From positions 11,392,001 through 11,456,000 of the forward strand of contig CANUEZ040000061.1 in the NCBI GenBank assembly GCA_948099385.1: a DNA stretch of 64,000 nucleotides. The letters are read 5' to 3'. The translations under genes and the position numbers were made by a program. Positions 24,240-36,231 of this stretch are shown piece after piece. Position 1 is the first letter of the stretch. Each line of letters opens with the position of its first letter. This DNA comes from Fasciola hepatica (lineage: Eukaryota > Platyhelminthes > Trematoda > Plagiorchiida > Fasciolidae). Below the pieces are notes generated by a model. The model had not been told where the DNA came from, did no database searches, and worked only from the letters and a program-made list of their open reading frames with translations.

Positions 24240-25170
24240 GCCGTTAGACATATGCGTAGTTGAGTACCCCAGGATTTGGTCCTTGGGCGCCTGCTATTCC
24301 TCATGTACGTAAACGACTAAGAACAGGGTCTAGAAAGCTCGTATTCCATATCTGTCGACGATGTCAAATTGTAGGAGTGGTCAGCAACGCATCATTCAAG
24401 AGAGACCTGGGCAGAGTCTGGGAATGGGCTGCAAAACGGGACATGCTACTGAACGTGCATACGTTTGTGCTTCTGTTTGACGGGGGTTACCCCACAGATT
24501 GAGGGCGCTGGGAAAGGAGGGCGCGACAACAACAGTACCAGTAAAATGTGTGGTACGGGAATTGGGTTCATGTTCAGGGATGATTTCCAACCCAAAACCC
24601 CGTGTGAAAAGGCAGCAAAAACCTCTTCCAGGTTTATGTACCAGCTCCGTCGAACAGTCAGCTCTAGGAGACAATCGAATCTTCTTCCACTGTATAAGAC
24701 CCTCGCACGGCCTCACACGGGAAACTGTGTCCAGGCCTTGAGTCTATATCTGGTTCGGGAAGAGCAAGTACAAGATAAAATCCAGAGACGATTTACCAGA
24801 TCCTTTCCCTTGTTAAGAGGAAAAACTAACGAGAAATGCCTGGAATACCTCAGCTTATTCCGGACTGGGAGAAGAAGGAACCGAGAGGACCTTAAAATGC
24901 TGTACAAGATCCTTCCGGGCAAGCTCGGCTTCGGGGCTCGCTTGTGATTCCTCGCGCAGCCGGAGGAATGCCACTACCGGTGAGGTCAAGCATCCAGGCT
25001 GAAGAAGGTCAGTTCACGGAAAACACATAGGGGCCGGTTCTTCACGCGACATGCAGTTAACGACTGGAATAAACTGCCAGAGGAGGTGGTTGAGGCGACC
25101 ACAGTATCTCAGTTCAAATATCGGCCAGACAGAGCATGGGCCCGAGTGTTCCATGATGGGCTACAGTGAC
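24240..25170 (+). mobile_element. CR1-like retrotransposon, decayed, plus strand
   Basis: The frame pieces are LGRVWEWAAKRDMLLNVHTF (after the palm), GIGFMFRDDFQPKT, a LYKTLARPHTGNCVQALSLY segment, KCLEYLSLFRTGRRRNREDL at about 24835-24895, and at about 25030-25125 RHAVNDWNKLPEEVVEATTV. This is the RT C-terminal half of the same family as 22640-24000, in the opposite orientation. Frame changes split it. Confidence 0.7.
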
Positions 25171-26239
25171 CGACAAAATTGTTCAGATGCTTGCACGGTA
25201 TATGCGGACCCCATTCTCGTCCGAAGAATATAACGGGTAGAGGGACAACAGTTATATTGGTTATCATGCATAACGGGCAAAGAATGAGAGACTGAGCAAG
25301 CTAATGGCCGGAGCTCGTGAGCTGAACAGAGCCTTGCCCCTGGAGTCGCGTGGAGTAAGATGGCGATGATAGTGTTTCATCCGGTACTAGGCGGACTTAA
25401 ACAAACAGACTTCAAACGACCAGTCGATAGAAAGGACTGAGACTAAGCTGAATTCCTAACCTATTAAACAGCCTGGTCAATGTTTACTTGACCAGTTACC
25501 CCAATGGATGACTGATGAGAATCACCCAAGCTTCCTACGGGACTTACGAAGTAGGCTCATATGTCCGACCGAATAAGATTGTCATGCCGCTTTGGTTGAA
25601 TCAGGTCTGGATGTGTGAAATACTTTGTAGTTCAACTGTCTCAACTATAAGCCATTTCATGTGACTGAGTAGAAAGATTCGAAAAGGAAGATTGCCTATA
25701 TATAGGAGGACCTGATGCCGGACTTTGATGCCCCTGGGAGTCAGTTGTCATTCCCAAGTGGACCTTAGTACAGATACCTAATCGTAAACAGGGGCACCCA
25801 GGTTCTAAGCCCGCAAATGCCTTTTATAGAGTTAGATATCTACGAAGCCGCTGCAGTAACAATGAGTAGATTGGTGATAGTTAGTTAGACCTTGTGATTG
25901 CTGGGTTTTCATCCTGTCCACCTCTTGAGCTTCCGTCCGTAAGTTCCCGTTTGCTTTCCTTCTACTAGTCCATTCGTTCTTACTCTTCGGTGGCCAGTTC
26001 TCTCTACTTACGTGGTTTTCTTTTCACCCTCCATGCCTCCATGTGGTAAGGCGGCACTAGTCCAGCACTGGAATTTGAGGTACCGCCGTTTCTATGGTGG
26101 TTTCTATTGTCCGTCACAAGCGGGCGATTTGTTTTTCATAATTAGTCCAGTTCTGTGTAGGTAATCAGGTGAACGTTTTTGGTTTATAAGGGCAAATTCC
26201 TAGCCGTTGATGTAATCTAAAATGAGTTCACATGGAACA
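25171..26239. other. unassigned sequence
   Basis: No coding motif. Base composition becomes AT-richer towards 26.2 kb. Confidence 0.35.
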
Positions 26240-26305
26240 TCCTGTTGATAAATATATGTATATATACATATATAAATGTATATATTTATATATATATATA
26301 TACGT
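26240..26305. repeat. AT-rich microsatellite (TATA/TATG type)
   Basis: Imperfect runs of TATA, TATG and TACA units. The overlapping Tyr/Ile-rich open frames are translations of this repeat and not genes. Confidence 0.9.
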
Positions 26306-26778
26306 ACCAGGTAATTATAATTACAATGGGCATTATGTTAATATTTTATTCATGTCATATATTTCATGTGCACTGTTATATGTTTGTTATGTATTATATG
26401 ACATCTGTTATGCTGAATTTCTTTGCACTTTCATTTAGAGTGTTTTGAACTTATGTCGGAGGAGTATGGCTAACCTAGGGCGGTATTTTACTGGTTAAAA
26501 CTGCATATATATGGCTATAAAAGAAGGACGTAATGCCGTCATTATGCTGATTCTTTCTTGTGCTTTGTGGGGTCCATTTAGGGATATTCTTTAGATCGCA
26601 ATATTAAAAGGATGCTTTTGAATCATGTGTCAATGATATACCTGACTTACGGTGGCTAACTGTTGGAATCGAGAACGCTGTTTTCCTTTCCATCGGGTGA
26701 CGCTATGAAAAGTCAGCAGAACAGCGTCAATGCTATATGCACAGGTAAATTGTCTTACATGACATCCCAAGCAGCACT

Positions 26779-26892
26779 GCCCAATTGGGCTAGGGTTGGG
26801 CAAACGTAGGGTTTTCCCATCACAACGTTGGGCAACTCTATTGAAATGCGTTGGGCAGCGCCACCAGCGCCCAATTGGGCTAGGGTTGGGCA
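26779..26892. repeat. two exact 24-nt direct repeats with a palindromic core
   Basis: A 24-nt word at 26779-26802 recurs exactly at 26869-26892, 90 nt away. Each copy starts with the perfect 12-nt palindrome GCCCAATTGGGC and ends in GTTGGGCA, and further GTTGGGCA words lie between them. No gene overlaps. It may be the end of a repeat element or a cluster of protein-binding sites. Confidence 0.85.
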
Positions 26893-28230
26893 TGCCCAAA
26901 GTTCTAGGAAAATCGCGGAAAATAGTTCCCTCCTTTCCAAAAATCACCCAAAATTTCGTTTCACTGCAGAATCGGCTATTACAATATTCCCCCACGTTTT
27001 CAAGTCAACCACTAAGTTGCCTATATATATATGAACAAGTAAAACTGCCAATTGTAGAAGAATAAGGATAGATTTATTGTATAAAAAGGCGGTAAAAGTG
27101 TACATAAAATTCCGACATTCGTTGTTGGTCATTCTTGTATTTCACGGAATCTTGTTGGGTCTTCTTGCTGTTCACGGGATCTGCAAAATGAAAGTGTGGA
27201 AAGTGACGTAATAACCGTTCGAAAAATATGGAACAACCTGATTTTGTAAGTTTAACTCAAAAACGTATATACTGCACACAAAATTATGCGTGTTCTGTTA
27301 TTTAACATTATGCGAGGCAGCGTCTACTTGTAATAGATAAACCGTGTCACCACTTCATAGTTCCATACGCATATTGGTGGATGACATTCTGCACCATCAG
27401 TTTAAAATGAAGCAATGGTTACGCAGAAACCCTGAATGAATGAACACAACAACAAAAAATAAAAAACGACGTACCGGCGTAGCCGTCTTCCTTCGCCTCG
27501 ATCCCCAGCGTTGATAAACCAACGCTTAATGTGCCTCTCTGTGACAGACCTCGGTTCATCTGCAAATCGTTCTGTCCCACGCACTGCGTCTGTTGTTTCG
27601 TGTTATTAATTGTATCGACGTACTCACTACGGCCGCGATCAACCTATGATCGACTCACGGAATAGCACGGGCGATGATGTCTCGCATTGAGCCGTATTTG
27701 ATGCACTGATACGAAAAGGTTATTGATTGGAAACATAAACTTACGAAGCAGCTTCCATAACTCTTTGTAGCAACGGCGGCGGACTGGAAGGCAGTTCAAA
27801 ATGAAATCATAGGGGAATATTCTCTCACATGATTTCATTTTTTAAAGTGGCTTACTACAAGGCCTCCGATGCTGTAAAGGGTTACGGAAATCGTCGACTG
27901 GCCAAAAGCCGTTCTCGTATACAATGCGGAAGGGTAATCCGCGGCATTGCTGCCCAATTTTACTACGGTTAGTTTACGTCATTGGCTGATAAAGAATGCT
28001 GTATTTCCAGTCTTAAATATTGGAAATCGAAAGGGTAATAACTGTACACTGTAAATCCATATTTATCTACATTCAATATCGAGTCACATCCCGGAATTGC
28101 GCACATAAAGGAAGACTCATGTGCCAACCGCTTAAGTTTACATGCTAAGAAAGCAGCAACGAAAATGGTAATCAGAATGGCGTGGCCCTGAAAAGGGCCT
28201 TGGGTTCGTTCACGTGTTGCGGCGTCGGTG
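26893..28230. other. AT-rich flank of the MULE element
   Basis: No coding domain. The downstream terminal repeat of the MULE at 28231-30657 should lie here but could not be identified by eye. Confidence 0.35.
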
Positions 28231-30657
28231 TCAATGGGCCATGCAGTGTACGCAACGGTAGTTCTCTTCGTTATGAAATGCCGCACACCGGAAATGTGTC
28301 CATCGTCCGCAGGTTCCACATTGGACCCACTGAATGCCCTCGTCTAAATCCACGTTTGGTTCACTGTTTTTGCAGAGGCTGCAGACGTCCTGACGAATTG
28401 GCGAGTAATCCACTTGTAGACGTCGTCTTTTACAATTTGTCTTGTATATAGTTGGCGTTGTAACTTTGAACCTTCTGAAGGCCACTGAGTGCAGTTGGTC
28501 TCCTGAAATTTCTAGATCCTCATTGGCTATGTTCCTTGTTGTCAAAACGGATTTCCGTTTTGATGACAGACGCACGGACTTACCTTCCTCATAAGTGACA
28601 GCTTGAGATTGGTCACTAGGGTCGTGACTAGTGCTGGCAACTGCAACATTTTGAACTGCTGTTTTCCTCTTTGCGGCAGCGGCCATCTTGGATATGTCCG
28701 CATCACACTCAACTGCAACCGGCGTCTCGCTATTTGGAGCTTGGTACAGAATTTTCGTTCCAGGACATGAAGCCAGAATCTTGTTTAGGAAGCCTAACTG
28801 TTTCAAATAATAACTGTAATATTTCTCCCCTAGCATACTTAAAGCTACAACTGTATCTTTGGCCAGAAATTCGGACTCTGATAACCGATCACTTTTAGCC
28901 GTTATCGGTGATCTTTGCTGATCAACCTCAACGGAATGAAGGTGTACTAAGCTGCTGGAAATGTTTCCGCTGAGTGACCATCGGCCCAACGAGACTTCCC
29001 CAACTTGGTAGTTTGCTTCCTTGCAAACTGCTAACAAATGCCTGCAGGGGAGTGCCCACTGGTGACTGAACGAACAATCACACTTCACATCCCCGTTTAG
29101 ACTAACGTGGTGCGTGACAGCCCTGCGATTTATTACACACCATACGCTGTTGATCTGCTCTATTGACTGTACAACTTCTCGACGCAAGTGCTCTAGCAAC
29201 AAATGGCGTGCGTAACGCGTCAATCTCTTAAGCAAGGGTTGAAACCATTGCATCCCATCTGGTGCCCTATAACAAGCCATCTGATCCTTAGCAACCCTAT
29301 GACGGCTTTTTTCAGTCAACGACTGAACACGCTTGACTACGTTTTTGAATACGTCCAGGATGTTTGAACGGTTGGACAGGCCATCTTTCAAATGCCTGTT
29401 TTCCGTTTCTACTCTGTTAGTGGTAAAATTGCCTAACACTAAGGCATCACGTGTCACACATCCAGCCCAAAACTGCTTAAGTGGTATCCAGGTGTTACTC
29501 AGGTATGCAGCCGCCTCATTGCTCCTACATTCTATTGCTGCCCTAAACCTCTCAAAACGAAGCCTAGTTTTAGCTAACACTAGATTACGCATCCACTGAA
29601 AGATGCGTAGCTTTTTACAGGATTGTATTCCATGTAGGCGGCTGCATCTACGTTTCATTTCTTGCATGACATGGAAACGGCAAAATAACACACGAGATTC
29701 TGGGTAAATATCCGTGAACGCATTAAACTGCGCCAAACTCCTATCAACTACGATTGTCTTACAATTACCGGTTTCAGGGAGCATCTTTCTCATAAAATGA
29801 ACAGCCTTACGATAGCAGTCACCACTCTCATTTGGGAGAATGGCATAGAACACACTGCGACCTAACCCCGTCCCATCAACTACCATTAAGTGCCATAGAA
29901 TGTACCCACCACGGTTGAGTTGGTGAGTAGCATCTGCCAAAATAACGTCGCTGAACCTAGGACATAACTGTTTGCTTTCAGAAGGGACGAAGAATATAAA
30001 CTTCATCTCACGGTTATCGGAAATTATCTCCGAATAACCATGGGCCTGCAGCAATTTTTGAACCTCCTCTACTTCACTTACTAAGTCTCTCTTGTTCATT
30101 CTTCTTCTTATCGACCTGAAATCGTCATTATTAAGACGCCGGTTGAATTTCTTAAACGTATACTCCCTTAGCTCAGACTTCTTTCTGAAAGTGTCCATCA
30201 GTTGCAACACATGAGCATCCTGCTCAGGTGTCAGTCTACGATTTCGTACATAAAATCCCTCATTCCCTACTTGAAAACTATGCGAATGCTTCATCGACCA
30301 ACTGACGACACAGTAACAGGAACCCGCAAATCGAAGCGTGACGAATGCCCCGCATTCCAAATTAGGATACCTGAAAGGGATTTATTTACCGATAAATGAT
30401 AACATACCTGGACGACTTATCACATTTTCTTTTGCGGTGAACGCAGCAGTACTTTTTGAAATAATAATGCGCACCATCTGGCAGATGGATGCCCCTTTTT
30501 TGGCCATTGCGTACGTCTCGGAACTGTACACGAAGAAAGACGTGCAAGTTTCTTTTTGAAACTCCCAAAAATCGGCTTGGAATGCGTCGATATCGGGGTA
30601 TACACTACGGACCAAACGCCGAAACACAACTGAATCGTCCACTGGTACGCGCTCCAT
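28231..30657 (-). CDS. MULE-type transposase with SWIM and PHD fingers, near intact
   Basis: Two exons on the minus strand: 30657-30408 and 30370-28231, joined over a 37-nt intron, give about 796 residues once a one-base deletion in exon 1 (A run at 30496-30501) is allowed for. Exon 1 and the start of exon 2 form a FAR1/FLYWCH-like zinc-binding region (YCCVH, then CGAF and KHSH). In the 709-residue open frame of exon 2 (from 30360), the DDE residues of the Mutator-like core are visible: D143 (LADATH), D206 (VVDRS), and E318 or E320 (NRVETEN). A SWIM finger follows (C427, C429, C439, H441). A C4HC3 PHD finger closes it (C660, C663, C681, C684, H689, C692, C703, C706). The start at 30657 is chosen because copy 2 has an ATG at the same place. 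Transposases of this class cut and paste element DNA in the nucleus. The catalytic and finger residues are all present, so the copy may be young. Confidence 0.88.
30371..30407 (-). other. 37-nt intron in the MULE transposase gene
   Basis: The minus strand reads CAG|GTATGT at the donor and CCCTTTCAG|G at the acceptor. Removing it joins ...KSSR to YPNLECGAF in phase 2. The same intron position and phase are seen in the second MULE (36232-36269), which argues that it is real. Confidence 0.85.
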
Positions 30658-30714
30658 TTGCAACGCGACAGCACAACACGCAACGAAAAAACAGCGAATT
30701 CCAGTGCGCTCAGG

Positions 30715-30722
30715 CTTATATA
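30715..30722 (-). promoter_or_regulatory. TATA box of MULE copy 1
   Basis: TATATAAG on the minus strand, about 58 nt before the chosen ATG at 30657. The second MULE copy has TATAAAAG at the matching place. Confidence 0.55.
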
Positions 30723-30741
30723 TCACCGATGAACCAACCAC

Positions 30742-31189
30742 CTGTCAGGATACAAACATAAATACCTTCATTAAACAAAACACCCCCAAACCGAGTAATA
30801 ACCATATGCGAATTTTCATGCCAATTACCATAACAATTTAGCCGTAAATACCATCTAAGCTTTCGTTCCCCATCAACGGACGCGTGCTGTACACCGGGCA
30901 TGCTGGACTAGAGCCGTACTTCCCCTCCATGTACTTCCCCTTCACCTTTACTTTTGACTTTGTCTTTTTTGCCCTGTCATCTGATCTACCTTCTCCGCTT
31001 CCTCTCTCCCAGACCTAACTGAACGGTCTGTTCGCGTGGTGATCCACTTCCACCAACAGCGAAGAGTACGCGAGTGGATAAAGGAACTGATGCTCGAGGA
31101 TCTTGCGGCCTCTATAGTCGCAGCACCAGGGGATCCGTGGAGCCCACCAGTGCATAAAACTGGGAATCTTGGCTATTTACCATGCAGTC
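30742..31189. other. unassigned, upstream flank of MULE copy 1
   Basis: No coding motif. The upstream terminal repeat of the MULE should lie here but was not recognised. Confidence 0.35.
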
Positions 31190-31515
31190 CTGGAGTCAAG
31201 CTAGAGAGTAGGTGGTACCAGATGTATCTTGGTAGAGAGCTTTGCGTATATGCGCTAGATAAGTGAGGAGAAGCACTGTGGTTCGTCTGAGGCGTAGTGT
31301 AATTGACGTTTTCCTTTGCTGCACACTGTCTCAGTGAAAGCTTAGGACGTACAAACTCTCTGACTGCTGATGTGTAAAGGGGTATTGCGTATCCCTCCCA
31401 TTTTTAGCAGTGGTTTGTGCATAACTGGTGTGCACAACATCGAGAGAATTCTGGAAACCCAATTGGCCTTGGCCATTATATGTCATGTTCAAACTGAACT
31501 GGACTGAGGTAATGA
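31190..31515 (+). mobile_element. CR1-like 3' end fragment
   Basis: About 31200-31300 aligns by eye with 38068-38163 and 32120-32215 (the end of the CR1-like ORF and the start of its 3' UTR). About 31408-31510 matches 36740-36850 and 38285-38395, ending in CAAACTGAACTGGACTGA. It has no RT domain. Confidence 0.7.
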
Positions 31516-31559
31516 GCATCCGGTATTTTTGTCAATGAACTTGCGTCTGTGAGGTGATA

Positions 31560-31670
31560 CTGCATTGCAAATTCTGCCTTTCAGACAAAGCACTCAACGC
31601 GTAGTGTGTGGAGCCAAAGATACTAACCAACAACACAACGATCTGTAGGCTAGGTCGGCCTCAACCACTT
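31560..31670 (+). mobile_element. CR1-like 3' UTR fragment, second subfamily
   Basis: The block around TTCTGCCTTTCAGA and the following ACAACACAACGATCT matches the 3' UTR seen at 32760-32880 and 38900-39060, with more divergence. Confidence 0.5.
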
Positions 31671-31979
31671 TTCTCCTGTGCATTTCCATTCTTACATATG
31701 TTTATAAATGCCCCACCAGTATTCCGCTTAAGGCAATGTCCATAGTGAGACATTGCATGATGTTATGCATACTTTGTTTTTGTTGCCACCCCTGCCCCGC
31801 CCCAGCTTCCCTTTACTCCCGTTCCATCTCAACGAATCCGACAGACTATTTAAGATTTTTTCTAGAGTCGGGACAATTGGGCCCTAAGCCTCGAAATTGT
31901 GTAGTACTTCAAGACCTCACTACAACATGCCCTGTATATTAATGCATGACAGAACTTTCAACGGGCAGTGTTGGAAGCC

Positions 31980-32365
31980 AAGGAGACTCGCCGAAAACAC
32001 AACGATCTAGACGCTCGATAGGTCTAGGCTTTTCCGCTCTGTGGAAACTGAAGTGAACCGAAATGAAAGGTCTGCCCGGTGGAATGGTAGATCTGCAGAC
32101 CGTCCAATCCTTCAAAGGTGCTCTTGATCGCAAGTGGTATGAGATATTTCCTCGTAGTGAGCCTTGACTATATCAACTAGATGGATGACGGGTAGCACCG
32201 TGGCCCTTCTGGAGTATGTTCTAATAGACTTTTTCTCCCATTGCATACAGTCTCAGTGGAAGCTCACGATGCATCATGTCTCTCGCAGTTGATGTGCGAT
32301 GAGGTTTTCTGTTTCCCTCTCATTTTTAGCGGGGATTCGACGAAATACACTCGGCAGTGGGTATA
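31980..32365 (+). mobile_element. CR1-like 3' end fragment
   Basis: The sequence at about 32066-32170 encodes the last part of the CR1-like protein (VDLQTVQSFKG... to SEP and a stop), followed by about 190 nt of 3' UTR nearly matching 38100-38300. This copy has CAG where the ORF at 36923-38041 has TAG, so it shows the ancestral codon. Confidence 0.75.
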
Positions 32366-32604
32366 ATCCGAACATACAGGCGCGCGTAAGCGCTATTTTT
32401 GGCGCAGCTTTCGAACGCACGCGATAACTGATACCTAATTTGGTGATTCGTACAGTCCGCGAAAACTGCAAAGATAGAGCCCACGATAACTGGTAAAGCG
32501 CAACGTTGAAAGCCCCGAAGTGTAGATGATAAACTGAATCGGGTTATTTTCCTGGAAAAATAAAAGGAACTGTTATTTCCAGGTTTGACTTGTTGTGTAC
32601 GTGC

Positions 32605-32720
32605 ATGTGATCGTACGCAAATATATACATATATATATACATATATATGCATGTATATATATATGTGTATTTATACATGGATATATGTATACATATATAT
32701 ATCCATACCTGTATAGTCAT
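32605..32720. repeat. AT-rich microsatellite
   Basis: Imperfect TATA/TACA/TGTA units. Open frames over it are repeat translations. Confidence 0.9.
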
Positions 32721-32759
32721 GTACTTATTCACTTAGGTGCATACAGGTACTTATCAATT

Positions 32760-32880
32760 TCAGCCTTTCAGAAGAAGAAAATCACGCAGTGTTGGTAGCT
32801 TCGGAAACGCTCCGACAACACAATTATCTGGACATAGGATTGGCTCTAGCCACACCATGTCCAGTGCAAACTGAAATGAA
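32760..32880 (+). mobile_element. CR1-like 3' UTR fragment
   Basis: Closely matches 38905-39020, including the block AATCACGCAGTGTTGG and a CTAGCCACACCA segment, ending in CAAACTGAAATGAAC. Confidence 0.7.
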
Positions 32881-32884
32881 CATG

Positions 32885-33002
32885 TTTATGTATATACTTA
32901 TATATATGTGTGTATATATATATATTTATGTACATATACATATATATTTGTACATATATATGTGTATATATACACATATGTTGCCATATCCATATATATA
33001 TG

Positions 33003-33034
<32 letters not shown>

Positions 33035-33110
33035 CTTATACATGGTTACCTGTATGTGCTTAGGTGTGAAAGCCCGTGTACACAAATCTGTCTGTATATA
33101 TGTATATATA

Positions 33111-33160
<50 letters not shown>

Positions 33161-33325
33161 TCTTTTACACGTAAGCATACCCGGGTAAACATATATATAT
33201 ATATATATATGTGTGTGTGTATATACATATATAAATATATATATACATATATATATATATATGTATATATATATGATTCTTTTACACGTAAGCATACCTA
33301 GGTTGCCATATATCCATATATATGC
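32885..33325. repeat. AT-rich tandem array with a duplicated non-AT unit
   Basis: Long runs of TA/TG/CA-type dinucleotides. A 24-nt non-AT word (GATTCTTTTACACGTAAGCA plus four bases) occurs at 33158-33181 and again at 33275-33298, 117 nt apart, showing that a whole unit was duplicated. The Tyr/Ile-rich open frames here are not genes. Confidence 0.9.
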
Positions 33326-33741
33326 GAATCACCGCTGTCAGTAGCTGGGAAGACCCTACCGAAGCTCTTCGGTTCTCGTTTGAATTTTCTTCAACTTCAC
33401 TTGCCAACCACCCGTAGCTAGTGGCCTACGGAACGGGCAACGAACCGAAGGTTCAGACGTGTGCCGAAAATCAAATAAAGCTCGGTGAAGTGAATTGGAA
33501 GTTTTTATTTAATTATTTAACCTAAGAGAGGGCCATGAGGTGAGCTAAAATCCGACTGGATAGTTCCAGCTGAAAACAGTTTGTGCTCCTCATCTCTGAG
33601 GTGATCTAACGATTGACGGTTTTCCTCACGACTCGATCGAGTGAGTAAATCGCTGAAGACTCGACTGAAGGGGTATCCTCTCCCCACTCTCTTGCTGGTT
33701 TCAAACTTCGAAAAAGCGATTTAGTGCTCTTGAATTTTGTG
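33326..33741. other. unassigned, downstream flank of MULE copy 2
   Basis: No coding motif. It could contain the 3' terminal repeat of the MULE, but none was recognised. Confidence 0.35.
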
Positions 33742-35723
33742 TCACTTACGTGGCTGCGACATGCAATCTACACAAAGGTAGTTTTCTTCTTTTTGAAAAT
33801 TGGCACACTGGTAATGCGCCCACCGAGTGCATTTGCAGCATTGGACCCAATTAGTCGTTTCGTCCAGGTCCCTGTATGGGTCTTCCATGTGGCAGATGCT
33901 GCAAGTGTCTTGGCGTATGGGGGAACTGGCCAGGTCGAAACGTTTGCTTTTCTCATGTAGTCTATACTGCGCCGAAGTCGTTGTCTTTAGCTGTCGGAAG
34001 TGCACAAACTGCAGTGGGTCACCTATGATTTGCAAATCTGCATCATCGGTATTTCTAAGGGTCAGGGCAGCCTTACGTTTTGACGACGGTTGGACTGCAG
34101 TGTGCTGTGATGTGCTCGGAACTGTTTCAACAGTTCGATTACGGGGCAAGATGTTCCTCATAACGTTGCTGATAAATTGAGAAACCAATGTGTCGTTACC
34201 TAAATTTACGCTTGTATTTTGTGCTCTATCCCTACAAGAGAACCCTACATCCTTTCCTGAACCTATCACTCGGGCCAAGTTTCTCATTTGAGGTACCTGT
34301 TCAGTGAACTTCGTGTACCCCAAACTGTTCACGGCTAGGGCAGTTTCCTGCCCTGATTCCTCACTTATGGACAACATTTACTCGGACTATTTCTGGCCGA
34401 TATTTCTACCGCCGTGGCTTTCATTGGTACAGGCAGCACACGAGTGAACGTGTCGCCCGTCTTCGTTGCCCAACGACCAACAGGCAGCCTGCATAGGTCG
34501 TACTTAATGACAATGGCAACGGCAACAATGTGGCTGCACGGTGGCAACCACTGCTTAGAAAATGGATATGTGCAGGCTGGAGTAACCCCCATGGTCACCA
34601 TAGCCGCACAGGCCCGCACACACTTAACATTCCAAAGGCCAGAATGGTGGCTAACATTGCGAACAGTATGCCCACTTATGTGCTTTTGAACGGCTTCACG
34701 GGCAAAGCCGGTGAGCCGTACAAGGTTATTGGAATACTTATGGAACCCCGCCGCTGGCTTAAAAGAACCCACTAACTCCTTCCCAATCCGTCTACGACGG
34801 CTTTCCTCCAACTCCTCGGATCGCCTCAGGATCCGGGCGAAGACATACACCAGGTAGGACCTGGTGGATAACCCTGCCTTCATATACCCATTTTCAACTT
34901 CCACCCTGTTCGTCGTGAAGGTCCCAAACGAGGTTGCCCACTTAACGCTATGAGCAGCCCACATGACTTCATAGGGCAACCAACTCCGACTTAGATATGC
35001 AAAAGCCATTGGGCTGCGACTGGCGATTTCGGCCTTGAACCTATCGAAAAGCACCTTCGTAGACGCGTAAACCACGTTCCGCATCCACTGATGGGTGCGT
35101 CGTTTGTCGTTCATACTCACATGACTAAGCTGAAAGCAGTGCTTTTTCATATCACGAAGCACACGGAACTGACAAAACAGTATCCGAGATTCAGGGTATG
35201 ATTCCCGAAAGGCGGAGTACTGTGCAAGGCTTCGGTCTACAATGATGCTTTTCGGATTGACAGACACCAGTAGTTGCTCCTTCATTTCTTTAATACACAC
35301 CTATAACTTACGCCACTCTCATTTGGAAGAAAGGCGTAGAAAAAAGACCTACCTAATCCGCTCTCATCTATGAACATCGCGTGCCATAAGACGTACCCAC
35401 TCGGGTTTGACCGATGCGTTGCATCAGCCAGCACTACCTCACAATACCTAGCCACTAACACTTTAACCGATTGATGCACGTAGAAAACGTACCTCACAAC
35501 CCCGTCCGCCGACACTATACGCAAATCCCCCTTATCTTCTACCATCTCCTTTATCTTCAGTGCATCTGAACGAGCATCGAGATGCACTTGTCTAGCCCTT
35601 AAAGCGTGCACATCTTTCAGCGTAAACAACCTGTTGAAATTGTTCCGAGCGTAAGTACATATTTCACTAGCATGGTGAAAAGTTGCCATCATTCTGGCAA
35701 CCTCAGTCTCCTGATCAGCAGTT

Positions 35724-36097
35724 GCAACGAACGTCTGAGCAAAGAGTAGCCAAATTCGCAACGGATCCCGAAATCAAAAGACGATTATCCGTGATATTCT
35801 GCGGTACTAGGTTATTAAATGAACAAAGACACCAAAAAGATACAAACCTCAATAATACGATCACAAGGACTCAACAAACGAGAAACCGAATTGCAGCGTG
35901 TGAGCAGACAGCACGTGCGTCATGCAGGTCCTGAACAAGGATGTGCCAAAGTAGCGCTCCGGGCGCGAACAAACAACAATTGGTCCATAGAAACAAACAG
36001 TTCGTAAAGACAAGTCAATGGTGTAGGCGAATGAGTGATGTTGGGAAAAACACTGAATCACGAGGGAAAAAGGGGGATTTTCCATGACTAGCTGTTA
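35724..36097 (+). repeat. MITE-like element, copy C, with target-site duplication
   Basis: A 374-nt insert within the MULE coding region, matching copies A and B. It is flanked by the 8-nt direct repeat CAGCAGTT (35716-35723 and 36098-36105). Deleting the insert and one flank restores alignment of MULE copy 2 with copy 1 around the RRLT...QE segment. An 8-nt duplication suits MULE or hAT transposition. Confidence 0.85.
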
Positions 36098-36231
36098 CAG
36101 CAGTTAGTCTCCTACTCTTGGCATACATCTTGTCATTGAACAGATGAAAGTCGTCATTGTGAAGCAGACACTTGTGCTCTAACTTGTACTGAGATCCGAC
36201 AGCACGGACAATGACAAATGCAGGACAGTAT

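Noticed and set aside
30496..30501. Programmed -1 frameshift in the MULE transposase
   Set aside because: The A run would allow slippage, but copy 2 needs no shift and MULE genes are not known for this, so a one-base deletion is simpler.
32789..33301. Overlapping Tyr/Ile-rich open frames of 149-170 codons on both strands
   Set aside because: They are translations of TA/TG/CA microsatellite sequence with no domain.
32885..33325. CRISPR-like array
   Set aside because: The repeats are dinucleotide runs with one duplicated word, in a eukaryotic genome, without regular spacers.
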